Positions 24,658-34,032 of a stretch of 64,000 nt of DNA are shown piece by piece. A program made the translations under genes and the position numbers. The stretch lies in NCBI GenBank assembly GCA_016713535.1, contig JADJOY010000027.1, positions 50,181 through 114,180 of the forward strand, in the 5' to 3' direction. This DNA comes from JADJOY01 sp016713535 [NCBI: Deltaproteobacteria bacterium] (GTDB lineage Bacteria > JADJOY01). A model generated the notes under the pieces. It was not told the DNA's origin. It saw nothing but the letters and a program-made list of their open reading frames with translations, and searched no databases. The stretch's first letter is position 1. Each line of letters starts with the position of its first letter.

Positions 24658-27480
24658 CTACGCGACCAACCCCTCCGCCAGGGCGATGACTTCTTCGAGC
24701 TGCGGGCCCCCGAAGACGCCTCTCGCCCCCTTGGGGTGCACCTGGGTGAACGGCGCCCGGATCAGGTCGGCGCGCTGGACGCGTCGGTTCTGAAGCACGA
24801 AGGTCCGAAGCGTGCGAAGGAACTGGATCTGAAGCTCGGTCAGCGTGGTGTGTGAGGCGATGAAACCGTCGATCGTGCGTGTCACGACCTCGGGCCAGGA
24901 GGCGAGCCGCTCCAATCCAAGGACATGCCTGAGCAGCCGCCCGAGCTGAGCAGGACGGACGTCGTATACGCGACAGATCACCTCGGGCGTGATCCCGGGT
25001 GATCCCGTCCGCAGAAGATCGGCGATCTCGCCGAGCTCGGCTTCGGACAGCTCGGCCCCCTCGGCGAGCCGGCTCATCGCCGGGCTTCGTTCGGCGAGCG
25101 CTCGCACGTACGCCTCGATACGTTCGCGATAGGCGAGCGTTGCGGCCCGCTCGTTCTCGCGTCCGAACTCGACGCCCTCCTTGATCACCGTCAGGTCGTC
25201 GATGTCGAGGACCAACATGGGATCCAGCCGGCGAGCCCGAAATTTCATCAACGGCGCGAGTCGCGCGACCGCGTTGGTGACCTCCCCCGCGGAAAGGCCG
25301 AGCCACCATTCAGCGCTTCGAGCCGGCTCGACCGTTGCGCGCTCGCGGGCCACCGAGTTCACGGTCAGCGGAAGCTCCGCGACCTGAGCACTCAGGGACT
25401 CCGCGCACGCCCGCGCCGCGCCGTCGTGGGCACCGAGCCGGGCGACCAGCAGCTCCACCGCCTCGGTCTCGAAGCGAATCGCCTTGGGCTCGATCGCCGA
25501 TCGCGCGCGCAACACGGCCGCGATCACCCCACGAAGGAAGCCGAGATCAGCGGCATCGATCGAATGCCAGAATGCCTCGTCACGGACCTTCGCCAGCTCG
25601 GCGGCATGCGCCGCAACGACGGCGTTGTTCAGCGGCAGCTCGGCCAGATCCGACCGCAGCCCGTGCGTCGCGAGCACTTCGCCCTCGGGGTCGCCCGCGG
25701 CAAGCGCCCTCGAGCTGATCGAGCCGCGCACGAAAGAGCCGTACTGGAAGGGGAGTGTCGGCGTTCGGCTCCCGCCCCTTGGGCGTCATCTGGAAGAACT
25801 CGAAGTTCTCCCAGCAGTCGATGATCAGGAAGCGGCTCTTGATCGGACACCACGGTTTGCGCCGATGCTCGTCGGGCAGGACGCGCGTGCCGCGGCCGAT
25901 CATCTGCCAGAACTTGGTGAAACTGAACACCGGCTTGGCGAATACGAGGTTCACGACTTCGGGAATGTCGACCCCCGTGTCGAGCATGTCCACGGAGATC
26001 GCGACCCGCGGGAAGTCCTGGTTCTTGAATTGATCGAGCAGGCCGCCCTGGCCATGAACACGGGGATCGGCGGAAACGAGGACGCGCGCCAACTTCCCGC
26101 GATGCTCGGGGAAGAGCCGATCGAAGGCCTCGGCGAGCCGGTGCGCGTGCGCCTGAGACAGCGCGAAGAAAATCGACTTCCCCGGCACCGTGCCGGTCGG
26201 ATCCTTGATCGACTCCTCCATGAACTCGCGAACGATGAGCGCGTTGGTGCCCGAGTTGGTGACCTTTCGCTCGAGATCGGTGCCTTCGAAGTCGATGTCG
26301 TCGGGGTCCTTGCCCTCGGCGATGAGGCGGCGCTGGACGACCGCCGGCAACGTCCCGCCCTTGATCCCCTCCATCTGAAACTTGGAGCGAACCTTGAGGA
26401 CCTCGTAGCTCGACAGGTACGGCGGGTCGTGCTCGACCGCCTCGTCGAACGAATACGCGAACGTCGGCAGTCCCTGGTCGCAGTCGAAGAGATTGAAGGT
26501 GTCGTGGTCGACGTGGTCCTTCGGAGTCGCAGTGAGCCCGAGCCGCGAGCACGCGAACCAATCCAGCACCGAGCGGTAGACGTTGTAGATCGAGCGGTGG
26601 CTCTCATCGGCGATCACCAGATCGAAGGAGAAGGGCGAGATGAAGCTAGCCGCGTCGGTGCCCGCCTCGATCAGGTTGAGCATCGTCGGATAGGTGGCAC
26701 AGTAGAGCCGCCTGCTGTGGCTCCATTCGGACTCCACTCGGTTGCCGTCGAGTCTCGGCCAGTGGGGCGTCTCCGGTAGGCACTCGCGGAAGGCGTCGAT
26801 GGCTTGGTCGCGCAATGCGACGCGGTCCACCAAGAACAGCACCCGCCTCGCCCAGTGGGCGCGCTGCAATACATCGATGAGCGCCATCGCCGTCCGGGTC
26901 TTTCCGGTGCCGGTGGCCATCACGAGCAGGAAGTTCGTTCGCCTCGCTTCGATGGCTTCGAGCACGGCTCGGATGGCCTGGACCTGGTAGTCGCGGCCAG
27001 CGATCCGAGTGTCGATCGATTCCACCGACAACGGACAACGCAGCTCACGGCGTTGATCGAGCCACTCCAGATCGCCCGGCGTCGGAAGTCCGAGCACCCG
27101 GACGGGTGGATAGAACTCGGACTCCCAGAAGTGGTGCTCGTGCCCGTTGGAGTACAGAACGAACGGAATCCGCCCTCCTGAAGGCGCTGGATGTTCTGCG
27201 CGTACTGGAGGGCCTGTTCTCGGCCTAGGCGCGCATCTTTCGTAGTGCGCTTGGCCTCCAGCACCGCCACGACGCGACCGCGATGGAGCAACGCGTAGTC
27301 GACGAACTGTTTGCCTCGATGCTCATCTGCCGACTCCGCGGCGATGGGATCGAGCAACCCGGCCCGAACCAGATCGAGCTCGTACTCCTCGGCGACGTGT
27401 GATGGATCGCCAACACGCCAACCCGCCAAACGGAGTTGGCCGTCGATGAGGGACTTTCGAGTCTCTTGTTCCGTCGTCAC
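24658..27480 (-). CDS. hsdR: Type I restriction endonuclease/translocase subunit (two frameshifts)
   Basis: The motor and nuclease subunit of the type I complex. After correction it is ~940 residues. The N-terminal nuclease region has AKRTTKDARLGREQALQYAQ; then the helicase core has the P-loop ATGTGKTRTAMAL, DEAD-type box IADESHRSI, and late motif MIGRGTRV. The C-terminal helical part contains the EcoEI-type C-terminal region. Two frame breaks: near 27170 (a base lost in GGCGG-ATTCC) and near 25708 (LDQLE | RALAAGDPEG). GTG 27480 is used as start. TetR lies 62 bp upstream in the same direction. Confidence 0.88.
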
Positions 27481-27542
27481 GAGATGGGGGGCGGGAGGTT
27501 GGCAGCGATCGGTGACCGTCCTTCCACTTCGCTGAGTCGGCT

Positions 27543-28307
27543 CTAGCCCCGGGGGCCGAGGCCCAGGACGAGGTACTTGGCGATCCGCGCCATGAGGCGG
27601 CCCACGCTCTCCTCGCGGGCGATGCGGTCGTCGAGATGACCCTCGATCGCCAGCGCGGCGAGGCCGTGGACGAAGGCCCACGCGGCGAGGCTCAGCTCCT
27701 CGATGTCGCCCTCCGCGACGAAGCCGTCGGACTGCGCATCGAGGAGCGCCTGCACGAACCGCGAGAAGGTCTCGTTCGCGGCCCGATCGAGGCTCGGGTA
27801 CTGCTTGCGACGGGCGACCACCGGGCCGCTCATGACGCGAAAGTGCGCGCCGTGCTCGACCGCGAAGCGTACGTACGCCGCGCCGAGACGGCGCAGCCGT
27901 GTCAGGGTGTCGACGTCGCTGCTGCGAGCGCTCGCCGCGTCCATCTCGCGCCTGAGCGAGACGAAGCCTTGCTCGGCGACCGCGGCCAAGAGCGCGTCCT
28001 TGTCGGCGAAGTGGCGATAGGGAGCGGCCTCGCTCACGCCGGCGCGACGCGCCACGGCGCGCAGCGTGAGCGCCTCGCTGCCCTCGGCGCGCACCAGCTC
28101 GAGCGCCGCCGCGACGAGCGCGTTCGGCAGATCGCCGTGATGGTAGGCGGCGGGAGACGGCGCGCCGCCGCGGCGGGGGCTGGCGCGGGACGGCTCGGAG
28201 CGCGGTGGGCGCGCCGGCTTTGCGGCACGCGCTTTCGTCTCGCGCTCCTCGCCCACGCGGCGCGCGGGGGCGCGGCGGATCGACGGTGGACGTTTGGCGG
28301 GAGGCAT
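27543..28307 (-). CDS. TetR/AcrR family transcriptional regulator
   Basis: A ~254-residue DNA-binding repressor. Residues ~55-105 form the TetR helix-turn-helix domain: YHHGDLPNALVAAALELVRAEGSEALTLRAVARRAGVSEAAPYRHFADKDALLAAV. The remainder is a helical ligand and dimer domain of the WHG type. A basic Pro/Ala-rich extension of ~45 residues precedes the domain, which suggests that translation might begin later. ATG 28307 is preferred to TTG 28319. It is divergent from the carotenoid oxygenase gene, whose promoter has a plausible operator. Confidence 0.88.
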   Translation of the reverse strand: MPPAKRPPSIRRAPARRVGEERETKARAAKPARPPRSEPSRASPRRGGAPSPAAYHHGDLPNALVAAALELVRAEGSEALTLRAVARRAGVSEAAPYRHFADKDALLAAVAEQGFVSLRREMDAASARSSDVDTLTRLRRLGAAYVRFAVEHGAHFRVMSGPVVARRKQYPSLDRAANETFSRFVQALLDAQSDGFVAEGDIEELSLAAWAFVHGLAALAIEGHLDDRIAREESVGRLMARIAKYLVLGLGPRG

Positions 28308-28636
28308 GGCGGCGGCCAACTGTACCGCGCGGCCCCGAGCGCCCGCGACCTCGCCGACCGGGCCGGCCCGCCGGAGGCGGGCCCTCCGGAGCGGACGGCG
28401 ACCGCGCTACCGGGATCGACGATCTCGCAGGTGCCAGCGCCGCCGCGTATCGCCGGGCACGCGACGCGTGCCCCTCCGGACCGGATTCGATCGGGAACGA
28501 CCAACCGGACCCGATCGCCTGGAGGGCGCCCGCGCCGTCACCGGCGCCAGCGCCAGCGCCGCCGCGTATCGCCGGGCACGCGACGCGTGCCCCTCCCCGC
28601 CTCGGGTCCGATCGGCTGGAGTGCGCCCCGCCGCGC

Positions 28637-28665
28637 TTGACTCTCGCGCGGCGCGCCCCGAGAAT
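28637..28665 (+). promoter_or_regulatory. Predicted promoter of the carotenoid oxygenase gene
   Basis: TTGACT at 28637-28642 and GAGAAT at 28660-28665 with a 17-base spacer. The next gene starts at ATG 28735, giving a leader of about 60 bases. Confidence 0.5.
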
Positions 28666-28682
28666 GTTAACACTGTTAGCAC
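28665..28682. promoter_or_regulatory. Candidate TetR operator, TGTTAACAC TGTTAGCAC
   Basis: Two adjacent 9-base units, TGTTAACAC and TGTTAGCAC; the first includes the 8-base palindrome TGTTAACA. It begins at the last base of the predicted -10 box and would cover the transcription start. It lies in an A/T-rich patch in GC-rich DNA and next to the divergent TetR gene, which makes that regulator the natural candidate. Confidence 0.5.
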
Positions 28683-28734
28683 CCCGCACCGCTCGTCACT
28701 CGAAGCACGCGCGATCCTCGCGCGGGAGGCCCCC

Positions 28735-30458
28735 ATGCCGACCGTGACTCACAACCTGTTCTGGGGCTTCGGCGAAGGCGAGCACCGCCTCGACGTCATC
28801 GACGGCGCCTGGCCCACCGACGTCGAGGGCGCGGTCTTCATCGTCGGCCCCGACAAGCGCCGCCCCGGCGGCCACTGGTTCAACGAGCACGGCCTGCTCT
28901 GCAAGATCGACTGCGCCCCCGACGAGCAGGGCCGCATCCGCGTCCGCCACCGCCTCGTCGACACGCCGATCAAGCGCATCCGCGAGCGCTTCCCGAGCCT
29001 CTTCAAGAAGGTGTGGGTGGTCGAGATGTCGCCGTTCGGCACCTCCAACCTCGCCAACACCAACGTCCAGGTGATCGATGGCCGCCTCTTCGTCGGCTAC
29101 GACGTCGGCCGCCAGGTGGAGGTCGACCCCGAGACCCTCGACTTCCTGACGCCGGTCGGCGCCAACGACGAGTGGACCAACGTGACCCCGGCCTGCTCGA
29201 GCCGATGGTCTCGGTGGCCGCCCACCCCGGCCCCGACGAGCGCGAGCACGCGCTGTGGTTCGTCAACTACGTGATGATGCCCATCCCCGGCATCCCGAGC
29301 GGCTGCTGGCTCGCGCGCTGGGACCTCGAGGGCGCGGTGAAGCGCTGGAAGCTCGGCGGCATGACTCCGTTCGACTCGATCCACGACGTCAAGGTCACGC
29401 AGGACTACGTGGTCATCACCGACCTGCCGTTCGTGGTCGAGCCGCAGACCTTCATGGGCGGCAAGCGCCGCCGTGCGGCTCAGGACTTCACGCGCATGTG
29501 GATCGTGCGCAAGGCCGACCTCGAGCGCGCGCGCCCCGAGGACGAGGTGCCGGTCAAGGAGCTCACGATCCCGTACGCGAGCGGCCACATCGCGATCGAC
29601 TACCGCAACCCCAACGGCGAGCTGACCGTCTACCTGCAGCACATCGGCGCCGCCGACCTCACCGTCAGCTTCGAGCGCGGCGAGACCGACGCCCGCCACG
29701 GCCGCATGATCGACCCCAACTTCGAGGGCATGATCAGCCTCGGCCTGCAGCCGCCGATCACCGGCCGCTACCGGATCAAGGCCGAGACCGGTGAGCTTCT
29801 CGAGAAGCAGCACTGCTGGGACAAGGAGTTCTGGGGCGGCATCCTGTGGAGCCAGAACATCACCCGCGACGACTCGGTCGACCACGCCCAGAACCTCTGG
29901 TACGGCGCCCTCGGCTGGGACCCCGACATGATCCCGTCGACCATGTGGCGGCTCTACAAGGACTACCCGAACGCGGTGGTGCCGATGGACGCGCTGCCCA
30001 CCCACTACATCCCCGGCAAGCTCGGCCGCATCGACCTCGAGACCATGAAGTACGCCGAGTGGTGGGAGTATCCGACCGGCACGTTCCCACACCCGCCCAC
30101 CTTCGTGCCGCGCAAGAACGCCAAGCACGACACCGACGGCTACGTGGTCGTGGTGGTGCACCAGGGAGCGCCCAAGGAAGTGCAGATCTTCGACGCCGCG
30201 AACCTTTCGCGCGGGCCGCTCGCGCGCGCCACCGCGCCCACCTTCAACCCGCCGCTCTTGCTCCACTCGTGCTACTACGCGCCGCGGCGCGGACCGCGCA
30301 ACTCGCGCTACGCCGTCGACCCGTACCGTGACGCGTGGGGCGCCCTGCGCGGCTTCTCGCCGAGCCGGATGGGCTCGCTCCTCAAGGCCGCCAAGGGCAT
30401 GGCCACGATGGCGCGCCGCCCCGAGAAGGCGCTCTCGATCGCTCGCACCGAGGCATAA
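28735..30458 (+). CDS. Carotenoid oxygenase family protein (frameshifted)
   Basis: An iron(II)-dependent carotenoid or stilbenoid cleavage dioxygenase fold. After correction it is ~574 residues, matching the family. It has a start region VTHNLFWGFGEGEHRLDVIDG, RPGGHWFNEHGLL, the conserved DSIHDVKVTQDYVVI strand, and a metal-site-type SGHIAIDY region. Near 29193 the frame breaks at GACCCCGGCCTGCTC; one more C restores NVTPALLEPMVSVAAHPGP. The ATG at 28735 has GGGAGG upstream. The substrate is not evident. Divergent TetR control is likely. Confidence 0.85.
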
Positions 30459-30711
30459 CGAGCTGCGAACGGCTGGAGCGCGCGCACTCCGTCGCGCGCG
30501 TGCCCGGGTTGGAGGGCGGCGGTCCCTCGCCGCCGTGCCCGGGTTGGAGGGCGGCGGTCCCTCGCCGCCGCAGTCCCTCGGCCGCGAAGGATCGCGGCCC
30601 TCCAGCCGGGCGATCGCGGTTCGTGGAGGGCACGGGGCCGTCGGCCCCTGGTCCCTCGCCGCCCTGCCCGGCCTCTGGCCGGCGGCGTCTCCGTGACGCA
30701 GGCTAGCGAGC
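30459..30711. repeat. 35-bp tandem duplication and hairpins
   Basis: Two exact copies of a 35-bp unit beginning TGCCCGGGTTGGAGGGCGGC (30501-30535, 30536-30570), then the hairpin GGCCGCGA-AGGAT-CGCGGCC near 30590-30610 and a copy of the GGGGCC-NTC-GGCCCC hairpin near 30640. The same GGCCGCGATCCTTCGCGGCC palindrome recurs near 63783 and 63950. No gene is seen. Confidence 0.7.
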
Positions 30712-31815
30712 ATGAAGCAGGTCATCGCCGACGTGATCCGCTGGCTCGACGAGGGCCAGCGCGTGGCGCTGGCCACGCTGGTCGCGGTCGAGGGCTCGGG
30801 GCCGCGCCAGCCGGGAGCGTGCCTGGCCGTCAACGAGCGCCGCGAGATCAGCGGCTCGCTCTCGGGTGGATGCGTCGAGTCGGCGGTGGCGGGCGAGGCG
30901 CACGCGGTGGCGCGCGGCACCGGCGAGCGCAAGATCCTGCAGTTCTCGTCGGACGAGGACGAGACCTTCGCGGTGGCGCTCACCTGCGGCGCCAAGATCA
31001 GCGTCCTCGTCGAGGAGCTCGCGACCGGCGACGCCTGGGTTCGCACCCTCGCCGCCGCGCTGGCGGCCGATCGCCCCGTCGCGCTGGCGAGCGTGGTCAG
31101 CGGCAAGCACGCGGGCGCCAAGCTGCTGGTCACCGGCGACGCCCACCAGCCACCGCTCGGCGGCACCCTCGGCAACGCCGACCTCGACCGCGTCGTCGCC
31201 CGCGACGCCCACGGCCTCCTCGACCAGGGCGGCACCGCGCTACGCCACTACGGCGCCTGCGGCCAGCCCGGCCTGGACGCCGTCACGGTGTTCCTCCACG
31301 CGCTCGCCGCGCCACCCGAGCTGGTGATCTTCGGCGCGCAGGACTTCACGCGGGCGCTCACGCGCGTGGCGAAGATCCTCGGCTACCGCGTGAGCGTGGT
31401 CGACCCGCGCGCCGCGTTCGCCACCGCCGAGCGCTTCCCCGAGGCGGACACGGTGACGGTCGCGTGGCCCGCCGAGTTCCTCGCCGGCAAGCCGCTCGAC
31501 GAGCGCAGCGCGGTGGCGGTGCTCTCCCACGATCCACGCATCGACATGCCGGCGCTGGTGGGCAGCTTGCGCTCGCGCGCGAGCTACGTCGGCGCGATGG
31601 GCAGCCGCAAGACCCACGCGAAGCGCATCGAGCGGCTGCGCGAGGCGGGGCTTCGCGACGACGAGATCGCGCGCATCGCGTCGCCGATCGGCCTCGACAT
31701 CGGCGCGCGCACCCCCGAGGAGACGGCGATCTCGATCCTCGCCGAGATCGTGGCACTGCGCACCGGGCGGGCCGGCGCGCGGCTCGTCGAGGGCGCCGGA
31801 CCGATCCACGACTGA
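30712..31815 (+). CDS. XdhC/CoxI family maturation protein
   Basis: A molybdoenzyme maturation factor: XdhC relatives bind molybdenum cofactor and help insert it, with sulfido ligand, into xanthine dehydrogenase-type enzymes. The 367-residue protein has the N-terminal XdhC/CoxI domain (LVAVEGSGPRQPGACLAV, SGSLSGGCVE) and a C-terminal Rossmann-like domain (ELVIFGAQDFTRALTRVAKILGYRVSVVD...). The target enzyme is not in the window. It is followed after 16 bp by mocA-like, supporting the assignment. Confidence 0.88.
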   Translation: MKQVIADVIRWLDEGQRVALATLVAVEGSGPRQPGACLAVNERREISGSLSGGCVESAVAGEAHAVARGTGERKILQFSSDEDETFAVALTCGAKISVLVEELATGDAWVRTLAAALAADRPVALASVVSGKHAGAKLLVTGDAHQPPLGGTLGNADLDRVVARDAHGLLDQGGTALRHYGACGQPGLDAVTVFLHALAAPPELVIFGAQDFTRALTRVAKILGYRVSVVDPRAAFATAERFPEADTVTVAWPAEFLAGKPLDERSAVAVLSHDPRIDMPALVGSLRSRASYVGAMGSRKTHAKRIERLREAGLRDDEIARIASPIGLDIGARTPEETAISILAEIVALRTGRAGARLVEGAGPIHD

Positions 31816-31831
31816 CCGCCAGCCGAGAGCC

Positions 31832-32443
31832 ATGCCCACCTCGCGCGTCGCCATCGCGATCCTCGCCGCCGGACACGGCGCGCGCTTCGGCGGCGGCAAG
31901 CTGCTCGCCCCGCTCGCGGGCAAGCCGCTCATCCGCCATGCGGTCGACGCGGCGCTCGCGTCCGGCGTGGGGCCGGTGAGCGTGGTCGTGAGCGAAGGTG
32001 ACGCGGACCTCGCGTCGGCGCTGCCGAGCGAGGTCGAGGTGATCTCGAACCCCCACGCCAGCGAGGGCATCGCGAGCAGCCTGCGCGCCGCGCTCGCCAG
32101 CCTCGAGCCGCGCGGCGAGCTCGGCGCGGTGTGCATCGGGCTCGGTGACCAGCCGCTCGTCGGCGCCGAGGCGTACCGCCGCCTCGCGGCCGCGCACGTC
32201 GGCGGCGCGGACCTCGCCGTGGCCACCTACCAGGATCAGCCGCGGAACCCGGTGCTGCTCGGGCGCGCGCACTGGCGGGAGGCGCTGACGCTCACCGGCG
32301 ACTCCGGCGCGCGCCGGCTGTTCGGCCAGCACGCCGTGGCGCGGGTCGCGTGTGACGACACCGGCGATCCGTCCGACGTCGACACCCGCGACGACCTGTG
32401 GGAGATCGAACGACGCAGCATCCTGGCGAGGCCCTCCGCATGA
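31832..32443 (+). CDS. MocA-like molybdenum cofactor nucleotidyltransferase
   Basis: A 203-residue MobA/MocA-type nucleotidyltransferase, expected to attach CMP (or GMP) to molybdopterin. The N-terminal signature is AILAAGHGARFGGGKLLAPL; the acceptor-site region has GLGDQPLVGAEAYRRL, and the C-terminal part has RNPVLLGRAHWREALTLTGDSGARRLF. With the XdhC protein upstream it makes a maturation pair typical for xanthine/CO-dehydrogenase-family enzymes. Its stop overlaps the next small ORF by 4 bases. Confidence 0.85.
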   Translation: MPTSRVAIAILAAGHGARFGGGKLLAPLAGKPLIRHAVDAALASGVGPVSVVVSEGDADLASALPSEVEVISNPHASEGIASSLRAALASLEPRGELGAVCIGLGDQPLVGAEAYRRLAAAHVGGADLAVATYQDQPRNPVLLGRAHWREALTLTGDSGARRLFGQHAVARVACDDTGDPSDVDTRDDLWEIERRSILARPSA

Positions 32444-32538
32444 ACGAACCGGTCGAGAGCGGAACGTATTTCGAGCAGCACAAGGTCGAGATCGCGGTCG
32501 CGGTGATGGCGATCGTGGTGCTGTGGGTGCTGTGGTGA
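32440..32538 (+). CDS. 32-residue single-span membrane peptide
   Basis: Starts at ATG 32440, overlapping the mocA-like stop as ATGA, and encodes a charged N-terminus with YFEQHKVE followed by a hydrophobic run rich in Val, Ile and Trp up to the stop. It predicts a tiny inner-membrane peptide. No homologue was recognised. The coupling and tidy topology argue for a real gene. Confidence 0.55.
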   Translation: MNEPVESGTYFEQHKVEIAVAVMAIVVLWVLW

Positions 32539-32569
32539 GGCGGCGGGAAGCCGCCGAGAGGAGCGGCCC

Positions 32570-33334
32570 ATGAAGGCGATCGAGGGGATGTCGGTGATCG
32601 TGACCGGCGGTAGCTCGGGGATCGGCGCCGGGACCGCGCTCTACTTCGCGAACCGCGGCGCGCGCGTGACGATCTGCGGGCGCGACCTCGCCAAGCTCGA
32701 GTCGGTGGCGGCGGAGGTTGGCTCGTACTGCCAGGCGGTGCAGGCGGACGTGACCATCGACGCCGATCGCCGCCGGCTGGTCGACGCGGCGCTCGACTTC
32801 GGTGGCGCGCGTCTCGACGTGCTGGTCTCGAACGCCGGCGACATGTACCGCGGCGCCATCGAGGAGCTCGACGAGAAGCGGCTCCTCGACGTCTTCCACT
32901 CGAACGTCGTGTCCGGGATGATGCTCACCGGCCTCAGCGTGCCGCACCTCGAGAAGACCCACGGCGCGATCGTGTTCATCGGCTCGATGCACACCCAGCG
33001 CGCGTTTCCGGGCTCGGCGCCGTACGCCGCCACCAAGGGCGCGATCGAGGCGCTCACGCGCGTGCTCGCCGCCGAGCTCGGGCGCAAGAAGATCCGCGTC
33101 AATTGCGTGCGGCCCGGCGCGGTCTTCACCGACGGCAAGCCGCGCACCGGACACGCGACCGACACCGCGGCGATGGAGCGGCTCCACAGCCTGGCGCCCG
33201 AGCACGCGCTCGGGCGGATCGGCACGCCGGAGGAGATCGCGGAGGCGATCGCGCACCTCGCGTGCGCCGAGTGGACCACCGGCAGCATCGTGTCGGTCGA
33301 CGGCGGGCTGGGGCTCGGCGTCACCCACGCATGA
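32570..33334 (+). CDS. Short-chain dehydrogenase/reductase
   Basis: A 254-residue classical SDR, an NAD(P)-dependent oxidoreductase. Cofactor motif TGGSSGIG near residues 12-19, NAG strand in LVSNAGDMY, catalytic Ser in IGSMHT, and YAATKG with the Tyr and Lys of YxxxK. The ribosome site GAGAGGAG precedes ATG 32570. The stop overlaps the ThuA-like start by 4 bases. The substrate is unknown; the operon with a ThuA-like protein hints at sugar or polyol metabolism. Confidence 0.88.
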   Translation: MKAIEGMSVIVTGGSSGIGAGTALYFANRGARVTICGRDLAKLESVAAEVGSYCQAVQADVTIDADRRRLVDAALDFGGARLDVLVSNAGDMYRGAIEELDEKRLLDVFHSNVVSGMMLTGLSVPHLEKTHGAIVFIGSMHTQRAFPGSAPYAATKGAIEALTRVLAAELGRKKIRVNCVRPGAVFTDGKPRTGHATDTAAMERLHSLAPEHALGRIGTPEEIAEAIAHLACAEWTTGSIVSVDGGLGLGVTHA

Positions 33335-34032
33335 GCGGGGCCGACCGGCGGCCGCACGCGGAGAACCTGCTGCTCACGGGTGGGCACTCGCACCCGTTCC
33401 ACGAGACCACACCCGCACTCGCCGCGATCCTCCGCGAGTCCGGCGTGTCCTCCACCGCCACCGACGACCTCGAAGGCGGGATCGCGGAGCTCGCCACGGG
33501 CCGCTTCGCGATGGTCACCGTGAACGCGCTGCGGTTCGGCATGCGCGCGGAGCGCTACGCCGAGCAGCGGGCGCGCTGGGCGTACTCGCTGCCGGCACGC
33601 TCGCGAGCCGCGCTGCGCGACTTCGTGGCGGGCGGCGGCGCGCTGCTCGCCATCCACACAGCCGCGGTGTCGTTCGACGACTGGCCGGAGTGGCGCGCGA
33701 TGGTGGGTGGCGCCTGGGACTGGAGCCGCTCGGCGCACCCGCCGCTCGGCGCGATGCGCGTTTCCGTGCCGCCGAGCGACCACCCGATCGTCGCCGGGCT
33801 CGAGAATTTCGAGGTGATCGACGAGGCCTACGGCTTCCTGGACCTCATGCCCGACGTGGTGCCGCTCGCAGTGTCGTCGCACGGCGGCGCCGATCACCCG
33901 ATGTTGTGGGCGCGGCGCTTCGGCCGCGGTCGCGTCGTCTACGACGCCCTCGGCCACGACGCCCGCTCCTACGCCCACCCCACCCACGCCGAGATCCTCC
34001 GCCGCGCCGCCCGCTGGCTCACATCGCCTTAG
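33331..34032 (+). CDS. ThuA-like domain protein
   Basis: A 233-residue protein of the ThuA (trehalose-utilisation-like) fold, a class I glutamine amidotransferase relative. Seen in the sequence: LLLTGGHSHPFHETTPAL near the start, FVAGGGALLAIHTAAVSF, DHPIVAGLENFEVIDEAYGFL, and HPMLWARRFGRGRVVYDALGHD. Function in most members is unknown. ATG 33331 overlaps the SDR stop by ATGA, so they are coupled. Confidence 0.85.
   Translation: MSGADRRPHAENLLLTGGHSHPFHETTPALAAILRESGVSSTATDDLEGGIAELATGRFAMVTVNALRFGMRAERYAEQRARWAYSLPARSRAALRDFVAGGGALLAIHTAAVSFDDWPEWRAMVGGAWDWSRSAHPPLGAMRVSVPPSDHPIVAGLENFEVIDEAYGFLDLMPDVVPLAVSSHGGADHPMLWARRFGRGRVVYDALGHDARSYAHPTHAEILRRAARWLTSP

Larger units (their letters stand above)
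28308..28734. repeat. Palindromes and divergent promoter region
   Basis: The 427-bp gap between the TetR and carotenoid oxygenase genes holds two A-type palindromes at 28455-28473 and 28574-28592, 119 bp apart, each with GTATCGCCGG head, plus a GCCGGAGGCGGGCC hairpin near 28370. The right end carries the predicted promoter and operator described separately. Confidence 0.7.

Noticed and set aside
19000-27500. Prophage or integrative element carrying the restriction genes
   Set aside because: No integrase, attachment-site repeat or structural phage gene was seen; only a lower GC content and gene order suggest transfer.
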